Origin: Ancylomarina longa
Lineage (GTDB): Bacteria > Bacteroidota > Bacteroidia > Bacteroidales > Marinifilaceae
Length of the DNA: 64,000 nt
Direction: 5' to 3'
Assembly (NCBI RefSeq): GCF_003996985.1
Contig: NZ_RJJX01000002.1
Location: forward strand, 124,001 to 188,000
Shown: positions 43,759 through 51,900 of the stretch, one piece after another
How positions within the stretch are numbered: position 1 is the first letter of the stretch
How the letters are laid out: every line of letters starts with the position of its first letter
Translations under genes and position numbers: made by a program
Notes under the pieces: model-generated
What the model was told of the DNA's origin: nothing
The model's input: only the letters and a program-made list of their open reading frames with translations
Database searches by the model: none

Positions 43759-44405
43759 AACATTTCTGATATATATTCTGCTGATATACAATGTGTAGTT
43801 TGATGTAACTCCTGTGGATTTATTCCCCCTAAAGAGATTCCTCCACCTTGCATAGGTGCATAAGCCCCTATTAAAACACCAACAATTTGTTGTGACCTGT
43901 TTGAAAATATCAAACCACCAGATTGACCAGGTCTAGATTGAGAATTTATAACTCCGTGTTTAGATTTTATAGTACTAGAATCGAGTAATACTTTTGCTCC
44001 AAGTTCAGCTTTCTGAAATGTCAGAACTCTTCTTCCTGCAACACAATGGGGGAAACTAAATATTCCCAATTCTTCACCTATTTCGACATTATCGAATGAA
44101 CCCAAGGTTGGTAAATTACCAGAAAACTGAATGTCAGCTTTTAATATACATAAATCTTTAAGTGGGTCAATTTCAAGAACTTCTACGGGTACAGGTTGAC
44201 ACCGAGTATCTGTTGTGTCTTGGTAGTCATTAATATTTCTGATATGTGGCATTAAAACCACTAGTCTTGTAGAATCTCCACCAACAACGTGTTTCGTTGT
44301 AACTATCTTTCCGTCATTTGATATGATGAATCCTGTACCTAACATTCCTACACCATTTTCTGTAATTCTCCCGACTGTAACTACTATTTGAGTAAATAAA
44401 TTCAT
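43755..44405 (-). CDS. Trypsin-like serine protease
   Basis: A 216-residue protein that is a bare S1 chymotrypsin-fold domain without a signal peptide, so probably cytoplasmic. The triad appears as H39 (TTKHVVGG), D84 (DPLKDLCIL) and S162 (RPGQSGGLIF). Around the active serine it has GQSGG instead of the more common GNSGG or GDSGG. It lacks the PDZ domain of HtrA/DegP. Stand-alone cytosolic trypsin-like proteases are often parts of conflict or signalling systems. It is translationally coupled to the downstream membrane protein. Confidence 0.85.
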   Translation of the reverse strand: MNLFTQIVVTVGRITENGVGMLGTGFIISNDGKIVTTKHVVGGDSTRLVVLMPHIRNINDYQDTTDTRCQPVPVEVLEIDPLKDLCILKADIQFSGNLPTLGSFDNVEIGEELGIFSFPHCVAGRRVLTFQKAELGAKVLLDSSTIKSKHGVINSQSRPGQSGGLIFSNRSQQIVGVLIGAYAPMQGGGISLGGINPQELHQTTHCISAEYISEML

Positions 44406-44538
44406 ATAATTTTATTTTAAATTGCGTACGATTCTTCTATTTTGCCAACTCCTAAATAAACACCACAGCGTATATTTCTTTTATCTATTCATAAAAAGTG
44501 TTTATCTGCCAACTCAAATTTAAAATAGCTCTTAGCAA

Positions 44539-44566
44539 AGAGACAAGACCTACGAGCCTTGTCTCT
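44539..44566. terminator. Hairpin downstream of the DUF6261 gene
   Basis: AGAGACAAG (44539-44547) pairs perfectly with CTTGTCTCT (44558-44566). No good T-tract follows in the minus direction, so the assignment as terminator is weak. Confidence 0.4.
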
Positions 44567-44597
44567 ACTTCACTTTTGTTTAATTTAAATTTATGAC

Positions 44598-45341
44598 TTA
44601 TTCCACTTCGCTGTTGACTTCTTCATCGGGTACAGCTTTGCTTCTGCGAGTCCTGATTTTTGTATTTACCAGATCGATGTAGTGCATAATTTTGATGTAG
44701 GTATCTCCATAAACATCTGGCTGATTGTAGGCCAAAATATCCAAATATGGTAGAAGTTTGGTGTTGAGAATATCAAGGATTTCTTTTTTCACATTATTAG
44801 AAGGCACCACTTGCTCCTTCAATGCTTTTACTTCCTGACCTTTTCGGTAGATAGTTTGCAGCTTAGTGTGAGCTATTTTTGTTTGTTCGTAGCTTTCTGC
44901 CACACCGTACAATTCACTCATGGCAGCCTGAAATATATCATCATCCAAATCATCGAAAAGCGATAAAGCCTGGGTCATTTGTTCCTCGTATCCCAATTTA
45001 TACATGTAGGGATTATTTGCTTCTATTTTACTCCAAATTTTATTTGCTTTTTCAACTTTATTCTGGTCGGACAGATGTCTATTTGCATCAACAAACTTTT
45101 TAAAACAGATCAATCTGCTATCAAAAATATCATCTAAAGCTGAAATCTCAGAAGTAAATTCCGACTTCTTTTCTACTCCAATGGAGTGTAGGAGTACTTT
45201 TCCTCTGTCGCTTAGTCTTGTTGATATTCCGGTTAAATTTGAATCAGCACTTAAATCTTGCTGATTTAGTACTGATAAGCAATTGCTATAAGTGTCATAT
45301 ACTTCATTTGCAGTGCAATTACTCAATAATTTTGTATCCAT
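44598..45341 (-). CDS. DUF6261-like protein
   Basis: A 247-residue hydrophilic, mostly alpha-helical protein starting MDTKLLSNCTANEVYDTY, with a long coiled region (EQTKIAHTKLQTIYRKGQEVKALKEQ) and an acidic tail after a basic RTRRSKAV segment. The order resembles DUF6261 proteins of Bacteroidota, whose function is unknown and which often occur in multiple copies. The start at 45341 is preferred; an upstream ATG at 45482 would add 47 residues rich in Phe, Ile and Asn that look like translated intergenic DNA. It is single-gene, next to the 41-nt repeat array. Confidence 0.65.
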   Translation of the reverse strand: MDTKLLSNCTANEVYDTYSNCLSVLNQQDLSADSNLTGISTRLSDRGKVLLHSIGVEKKSEFTSEISALDDIFDSRLICFKKFVDANRHLSDQNKVEKANKIWSKIEANNPYMYKLGYEEQMTQALSLFDDLDDDIFQAAMSELYGVAESYEQTKIAHTKLQTIYRKGQEVKALKEQVVPSNNVKKEILDILNTKLLPYLDILAYNQPDVYGDTYIKIMHYIDLVNTKIRTRRSKAVPDEEVNSEVE

Positions 45342-45530
45342 TGTAATTCGGGTTAAAGGGTTTATAGTAATTTTAGAATCCGAATTTAAAAAATAATATT
45401 TAATTATGAAATTTTTTTTGAGTGAAATATTAAAATTTATGAATAAATAAAGTTGGCAGAATTGGCAGGTCAAAATGAACACAGAATTTATTATCTTAGT
45501 AAATTTTTATCTGAAATAAAGAGAGAATTT

Positions 45531-45940
45531 ATATTCAAAACTCTGATCAGAAGTAAATCATCTGAAAAATATATTGTGAAACTCAGTTTAGAAGAAATTT
45601 TACTGGAAAAAGTATTGTTATTCTAAGATTTCAGCTAAAATCCCTTAAAAATCGTCTCAGAAAGTCAGATTTGAGGAATATTCAATAAAAAAGGAATTAA
45701 GAAACCCGGATTTCAGAAAAATCAACGGAAAAACAGCTTGTGAAACTTAGATCATAAAAATATTCGCTGAAAAAAGTATTGTGAAACTCAGTTCAGAAGA
45801 AAATTCAATTTTTAAAGTATTGTTACGCTAAGATTTCAGCTAAAGTCCCTTAAAAATCGTCTCAGAAAGTGAGATCAGAAGAAAATTTAATGGAAAAAGT
45901 ATTAAGAAACTCAGATTTAAAGAAAATCTGAGACAGTATC
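45531..45940. repeat. Array of ten degenerate ~41-nt tandem repeats
   Basis: Ten consecutive units of 40-42 nt cover 410 bp, starting at 45531, 45571, 45612, 45654, 45694, 45734, 45776, 45817, 45859 and 45899. Most start like GTATTGTGAAACTCAGAT, continue with AGAAGAAAATTCAA and end in A-rich sequence. Units 2-5 closely match units 7-10, giving a second-order period of about 205 bp. There are no unique spacers, no cas gene and no continuous coding frame, so this is a minisatellite-like element. Function is unknown. Confidence 0.8.
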
Positions 45941-45994
45941 AAAGCCCGGGAAATCGGCTTAATATTTCGGCTCTAACACTCGTAAAGATCTTTA

Positions 45995-46024
45995 TAAAAA
46001 AAGCTCTGTAAAAATACGGAGCTT
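45995..46024 (-). terminator. Terminator of the second metal operon
   Basis: In the minus direction AAGCTCCGTA pairs with TACAGAGCTT (one wobble) around four bases, followed by a T-run. It lies about 50 bp after the stop of the CDF gene. Confidence 0.8.
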
Positions 46025-46072
46025 TAGAAAGTATAGGTATTCCGAAGGAATCGGAAAAGCGTTTAATCTATT

Positions 46073-46888
46073 TTATAAATTTGTTGTATTCCCAAGCTTC
46101 AATATCCGTAAAGCTCCTTTCACAACAATTAAAAAAACAATTGATCCTATAATCAAATCGGGATATTTTGATTGAGTGAGTAAGACTAACACCCCTGCTA
46201 GAATAACTCCTGTATTAATGATAACATCATTTGATGTAAAAATCATACTTGCCTGCATATGGGCTTCTTTGCTTTTTGATTTTTGCAACAAATACAAACA
46301 AGCTGAATTAGCAATAAGTGCTAAAATAGATATTCCAATCATTATGCGGTAATCAGGCATTGCTTCAGAAGCAATAAATCGTCTGAGAATTTCTATCATT
46401 CCCAAAAGAGCAAGAGATAACTGAAAATAACCGCTTAAACGGGCTACTTTCTTTTTACGAATAACAGTTGAACCAACGGCCCAAATACTTAAGCCATAAA
46501 CAAACGAATCGGCTAACATGTCGAGAGAATCGGCAACTAAACCCATTGATCGGGAAAAAAAGCCTGTCGTTATTTCAATTACGAAAAAAGCGAAATTGAT
46601 GATCAATACCGACCAAAGTAATTTTGATTGAACAGCTGTACTTTCCATCTCAACTTCACTTTCTTCAATTGTTGAGATATTTAATAGCTTCGCTCCTAAA
46701 TTCAGGTCTTCCAAACGTGCTTGTATTTCCAGATTTTCTTTGGAATGAAAAACCTCGAGCGTTCTGTTTTCAATATCAAAATCGAGCTTTTTAATAACCG
46801 GCATACCATCTAGTTTCATCCGAATTATATTTTCTTCGGATGGACAGTCCATTTTAGAAATAATAAAAACACTTTTATACATTTTCAA
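46073..46888 (-). CDS. CDF-like cation transporter with N-terminal metal-binding-like domain
   Basis: A 271-residue membrane protein. The first ~70 residues resemble an HMA-like domain (SVFIISKMDCPSEENIIRMKL, one Cys at 15). The remainder is a six-helix cation diffusion facilitator core with the metal-site acidic cluster in GLVADSLDMLADSFVYG (D120, D123, D127) and DVIINTGVI on helix 5. The C-terminal cytoplasmic domain typical of CDFs is missing. It probably exports a divalent metal from the cytosol to the periplasm. Its start overlaps the DUF302 gene by 14 bp, so it is the last gene of the metal operon. A decayed copy of its middle part lies at 54585-54864. Confidence 0.86.
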   Translation of the reverse strand: MKMYKSVFIISKMDCPSEENIIRMKLDGMPVIKKLDFDIENRTLEVFHSKENLEIQARLEDLNLGAKLLNISTIEESEVEMESTAVQSKLLWSVLIINFAFFVIEITTGFFSRSMGLVADSLDMLADSFVYGLSIWAVGSTVIRKKKVARLSGYFQLSLALLGMIEILRRFIASEAMPDYRIMIGISILALIANSACLYLLQKSKSKEAHMQASMIFTSNDVIINTGVILAGVLVLLTQSKYPDLIIGSIVFLIVVKGALRILKLGNTTNL

Positions 46889-47261
46889 TTACTCTTTTTA
46901 TTTTTTGTTGGACTTCGATAGCAATATCTGCTAATTTTTCATTCTCAACAGCCTGCATCGAAGCCATAGGATCAACCGCAGCAATTTCTGTTTGAGTTTC
47001 TGAAATTTGCTGAACGATAACATTACATGGCAACATTACACCGATTCTATTTTCGGTCTGTAATGCTTGATAGGCGAAGGAAGGATTGCATGCACCAAGA
47101 ATTTTATAAGGCTTAAAATTTACATCCAATTTCTTTTTTAGAGTGGACTGAACGTCGATTTCCGTTAAAACTCCGAATCCTTCTTTTTTAAGTTCTTCTG
47201 TTACCCTTTCAACCGCTTTATTAAAAGAGTAATTTGTTGTTTTTTCGAAATAGTATTTCAT
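46875..47261 (-). CDS. DUF302-domain protein
   Basis: A 128-residue soluble protein of the DUF302 family (KYYFEKTTNYSFNKAVERVTEELKKEGFGVLTEIDVQSTLKKKL start, GACNPSFAYQALQ with the conserved Cys, and GVMLPCNVIV). DUF302 proteins often accompany heavy-metal efflux genes, and the conserved cysteines suggest thiol or metal chemistry; their precise role is unknown. It lies between the PII-like gene and the CDF gene, overlapping the latter by 14 bp, so co-translation is expected. Confidence 0.9.
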   Translation of the reverse strand: MKYYFEKTTNYSFNKAVERVTEELKKEGFGVLTEIDVQSTLKKKLDVNFKPYKILGACNPSFAYQALQTENRIGVMLPCNVIVQQISETQTEIAAVDPMASMQAVENEKLADIAIEVQQKIKRVIENV

Positions 47262-47328
47262 AAGCTTTGTTTTATGTGAATAATATAAACTGCAAGTTGC
47301 CCAACAGATCAGACAACTTGCAATGAGT

Positions 47329-47667
47329 CTATTTTTTATTTGTTCCGTTCGCGTTACCAGTTTTAACGCGAAAAACCTTTTCTACATCTGAAATATAAAT
47401 CAGTCCGTCACCAGGATTTAGAGTACTTCCATATTCAGAAATAATCTTTACAATACCATCCACCTGTTCTTTTTCAACAACTAATTCTAATTTAACAACG
47501 GGACTATCGGTAACAGAAAATTTTTGTGATACAAATGCATTTTCATCCTGTAATTTTCCTGTTCCTTCGGCAGAAGAAAGGGTTATATTTTCGAAACCAG
47601 CATTCTTTAATTGAGAAACGATTTCATTCACTTTATTTGGTCTTACAACTGCTTTTATCTCTTTCAT
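47329..47667 (-). CDS. PII-like signalling protein of a metal-efflux operon
   Basis: A 112-residue protein of the GlnB/PII fold. It starts MKEIKAVVRPNKVNEIVSQLKNAGFENITLS and has the C-terminal GDGLIYISDVEKVFRVKTG block. The T-loop region (AEGTGKLQDENAFVSQKF) lacks the Tyr of classical PII uridylylation. PII-like proteins without nitrogen context are known beside CusA-type pumps (PII-NG group). It probably binds a nucleotide or metal to tune efflux, by inference. The start at 47667 is chosen over 47688. It is in line with the adaptor and pump upstream. Confidence 0.85.
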   Translation of the reverse strand: MKEIKAVVRPNKVNEIVSQLKNAGFENITLSSAEGTGKLQDENAFVSQKFSVTDSPVVKLELVVEKEQVDGIVKIISEYGSTLNPGDGLIYISDVEKVFRVKTGNANGTNKK

Positions 47668-47742
47668 AATACATGTTTTTTTTTGCACTTTACTACACTT
47701 GAATTTTTAATATCAAATTATAAGTATGCTATAATAAAATAT

Positions 47743-48957
47743 TTATTCTTCGCCAGTTTCTCCTTTATTCATATCAGCCAAAAGATAATAAGCTGCATTC
47801 AATACAATTTCCGAATTATTAGGTAATGAGTCAACAAGACGTACTTCTGTATACCCTTCCTCCTTTAAGCCGGTAATTACCTCTACCATGCGAAAAGCCA
47901 TTTCGGTAAGCTCATTGTCTTTCTCATCAACTTTGCTTTCATGCTTAGCTGTTTCAAGAGCTTTATTATCCAATACAAAAACAAACGACTTTGTTCCTTC
48001 ATTAACAATAGCATCATTGGGTAATGTGCGGGTATAATTTTTATCGGTATGAATATGTCCTGAGATATACATTCCAGGTATCAAATCAGATGTTTTCTCA
48101 TTGATCCTTGCATGAATATGAACTGCTCTTGAGTTTTCCTCAAATTCTTTTCCTATTGCAAATATTGTAGCTGTTAATTCTTCTTCGGGGCGATTAGCAA
48201 CATTAAAATGCACTTTTTGCCCTTCTTTGATACGATGAACATCTTGCTCGTAAACCATAAAATCTGCATGAATTGCATCGTTATTGGTTATTTCAAATAG
48301 TATATCCTTTGCATCAACATAAGTTCCAATTTTAATATTTACTTCGTTGATAAAACCATTAATAGGTGATTTAATACTTACCGTATTTGAAATTTCTCCC
48401 TTTTCAACTTTTTGTGGTGACAAATTCAACAATTGCAAACGTGATTTTAGTCCTTCGTATTTAGCCTTAACGGTATTATATTCCGACTTTGTTTTTTGAT
48501 AATCTCTTCCGGAACCCACATTATTATCGAATAGCTCTTTCTGACGTTTATACTCTTCGGTCAGGAATTCAAGCTTACTCGATATTTCTGCAAAGTCTTC
48601 CTGTAAGGCAATGTAGTCGGGATGTTCGAGGGTAGCAAGTTGTTGTCCCTTTATTACTTTATCACCGTGGAATACATTAATTGTTTTTACATTACCTCCA
48701 ATAATAGCTGTAACATCGGCACTATTTTCAGGCGGTACTTCCAGTTGTCCATTTGACTTTACGGTTGTAGTTAAATTACGCATTTGAAAAGCACCCAATT
48801 TTAAATCCAAAGCTTTAAGTTGATTGGCATTTAGAATTACCACCCCTTCAATACCTTGTTTTTCATGCTCTTCAATTTCCTGATTCTCTTTTTTTTCTGA
48901 ATTACACGACAACAATGTAATGGCCATGATAAATACTAAATATATTTTTGTTTTCAT
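47743..48957 (-). CDS. RND periplasmic adaptor (CusB/CzcB-type membrane fusion protein)
   Basis: A 404-residue lipoprotein: signal MKTKIYLVFIMAITLLSC with lipobox Cys at 18. The biotinyl-lipoyl-like, helical hairpin and beta-barrel domains follow in typical HlyD-family order (LEVPPENSADVTAIIGGNVKTINVFHGDKVIKGQ, then coiled KLEFLTEEYKRQKELFDN, then IKSPINGFINEVNIKIGTYV). It bridges the RND pump and the outer-membrane channel. The acidic start of the mature part (EKKENQEIEEHEKQGIEG) could bind metal, unproven. It lies 18 bp after the pump-channel fusion gene. Confidence 0.93.
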   Translation of the reverse strand: MKTKIYLVFIMAITLLSCNSEKKENQEIEEHEKQGIEGVVILNANQLKALDLKLGAFQMRNLTTTVKSNGQLEVPPENSADVTAIIGGNVKTINVFHGDKVIKGQQLATLEHPDYIALQEDFAEISSKLEFLTEEYKRQKELFDNNVGSGRDYQKTKSEYNTVKAKYEGLKSRLQLLNLSPQKVEKGEISNTVSIKSPINGFINEVNIKIGTYVDAKDILFEITNNDAIHADFMVYEQDVHRIKEGQKVHFNVANRPEEELTATIFAIGKEFEENSRAVHIHARINEKTSDLIPGMYISGHIHTDKNYTRTLPNDAIVNEGTKSFVFVLDNKALETAKHESKVDEKDNELTEMAFRMVEVITGLKEEGYTEVRLVDSLPNNSEIVLNAAYYLLADMNKGETGEE

Positions 48958-48975
48958 TTTTATATGATTTTTCGA

Positions 48976-51900
48976 TTATTTACCTGTTAAATATTTCAAC
49001 TGAGCAGATAATTGAAAATATTCTGCCTGCTGTTTTAAAAATTCCTTTTTTGTATTAATTGCCGTCTCTATATTTTGAATAAACTGAACGTAGTCGATAC
49101 TTCCCAGTTGATATGCAAGTCTGGAAGCTGTAATTTGTTCCTCAACCAAAGGCAATGCTTCTTTTTGATAATAATCGAGCACTTCCATTAAGGTTAGATA
49201 GCGGCTAATTTGTTGCTTATATCCGGCTTTTAAAGCCAAACGCTTCTGTTCATATTCCTTACCTGCAATCTGGTAATTTAATTTACCAGCCTTCGTTTTT
49301 CCCTTTTGTGAAAAAAACACCATAGGAATAGAGATACCTGCTTGCCATCCATAAAACCCGGAGTTTCCATCAATAGATTGTTTTTTATACTCTAAGTTTA
49401 TTTTAGGTAAAAAATTAGATCTTTCGGTTTTCCATTCCGATTTAGCTACACTTATGCCATTTGAATAATACGCTAAAATTGGGCTTATAGTTAGGGAATC
49501 GGCAACCAAAGGCACATTAAAAAGCTTACTTCCTGTGCTTTGTAAATCTATATCAAAAGAATTGGGCAACATCAGATACTGATTAAGAATTTCCAATGTA
49601 GCCAAGTAATTGCTTTTTGTTTTTTTAATGCTTACCTGCAATTCTTTATACTTTGCAGATGCCGAAAGATATTCTAATTTAGACGTCTGCTGGGTTTTAT
49701 ACCGTAATTTGGCCGCTTTTAGAAAATTAGCATACAGGCTATCGAGCTGTTTATATAATAACCATTGTTGTTTGGCATAAACCGCATGATACCATGCCAT
49801 GCTAACATCACGAACCAAGGTAAAGCCGGTCAGATTTTGTTTTGAAACAGCTTGTTGAACACGAGCATTAGCTAATTTATTTTTAGCCGGAATACCAAAT
49901 ATATCAATATCTGTTTGTTCGATACCTATTTGGTTATAAACACCAGGTTGATTGTTTCCGACTTCTTCTTTTCCGGTATAAACCGAAGTTTTTCCCAAGT
50001 CATAGGCTGTTGCTTTAAGTGCTCTTTGCCTGTCAACTTCCATTTGAGCGGCCTGAATTGCCGGATAGTTTTTTTGTGCTTTATCAATAACCTGTTTCAA
50101 TGTTAAAATTGAATCTTGAGCTTTCAAACTCCCTGAAAAACCAATACTCCCAATAACTAGTGCCATGACTACTAAAGTTTTATTTGGAACAGGAATTTTC
50201 AATTTGATCTTACCAGATTCAACCCATCGGTACAGAACAGGAAGAACAAGGAGTGTAAGCAGAGAAGACGTAAACATTCCCCCAATTACTACAGTAGCCA
50301 AAGGACGTTGCACTTCTGCTCCTGCCGATGTTGAAATTGCCATGGGTAAAAATCCTAACATATCAACTACCGCTGTTAAAATTATAGGACGAAGACGTCG
50401 AACCGACCCTTTTTTAATTATATCGGAAAGTCCAAGTTTACCTTCTTTTTTTAGTTCGTTAAAACCACTTACCAAAACGAGTCCATTGAGTACAGCCACT
50501 CCAAAAAGTACGATAAATCCGACTCCTGCAGAAATACTAAAGTGCATATCCCGCATATACAGCGATAAAATACCTCCAATAGCAGCAAAAGGTACTGCAA
50601 TATATATCATAAGAGTCTGCTTAAATGACTTAACAGCAAAAAACACCAACATAAAAATCAATGCCAGGGCGAGTGGAACTACAAGTGAAAGTCTTTTGGA
50701 AGCCCTTTCTAGATTTTCAAAAGCACCTCCGTATCTGATGTAATATCCCGGTGGTAATTTTAGTTTGGCATCTAAGGTTTGTTGAATTTCATTTACTAAG
50801 GATTTAATATCCCTTCCTTCCACATTAATTCCAACATATGTGCGTCTATTAGTATTGTCGCGGCTAATCTGCATCGGTCCCGGCTGATAACTGATATCTG
50901 CCACTTCTTTAATAGGAATTTGGTTACCATCAGGTAGGTCAACATAAAGATTGCGGATATCATTAATACTTTTACGATGCTCATCATCTAAACGCACTAC
51001 AAGATCAAATACTTTTTCACCTTCATAAATAACACCTGCTACCCCTCCACTAAATGCGGTTTCAATTATAGTATTCAGGTCATTAATTTTTAAATTATAT
51101 CTAGCTAATTTATTTCGATTATAATGAATGGTTATTTGAGGTAAACCTTGTGTTGCCTCTGCTTTAACTCCTGCTATACCATCAATCCCAACAATAAGTT
51201 TTGAAATCTCCTGTGCTTTGGCTGCTAAAACATTCAAATCATCCCCATAAAGTTTAATCGCAATATCTTCACGAATCCCCGTTAACAACTCATTAAAACG
51301 CATTTCAATGGGCTGGGTAAATTCATAATTAATTCCAGGAAGCACACTAATTTTTTCACGTACTTTATCAATTAATTCGTCCTTAGTTTTAGCTTTTGTC
51401 CATTGTCCCTGAGGTTTTAAAATCACAAAAATATCTGCAATATCCATGGGCATAGGGTCAACAGGAAGATCAGCAACTCCAATCCTACTTTGAATACTTT
51501 CAATTTCATCAGGAAAATTCTCCAGTACTATTTGCTCCAATCGCGTGGAAGATTTTGTTGCCTCGGCTAAAGAGGTTCCCGGTTTGAGAAAAGCTTGAAA
51601 AGCAAAGTCACCTTCATCGAGTTGAGGTATAAATTCGGCACCCATTTTTGTTGAGACGAATCCTCCCAAAGCTAAAAGTATCAATGCTGAAGCAATTACT
51701 ATTCTTGCATGTTTTAATGCCCAGCCAATAAGCTTATAGTGTCCATTCTCTAACTTACCTATAACTTTCTCACCAAAAGATTTTTTTATACTTTTTGGGG
51801 GACTTAAAAAAATCGAAGCCATCATCGGAATATAAGTCAAGCATAAAATAATCACTCCCAACATGGCAAAACCAAAAGTCATTGCCATAGGAATAAACAT

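Noticed and set aside
44598-45482. Longer DUF6261 form starting at 45482
   Set aside because: The extra 47 residues look like AT-rich intergenic DNA, and the ATG at 45341 starts a normal soluble protein.
45531-45940. CRISPR-like array
   Set aside because: The entire unit is repeated without unique spacers, units differ in length and sequence, and no cas gene is near.
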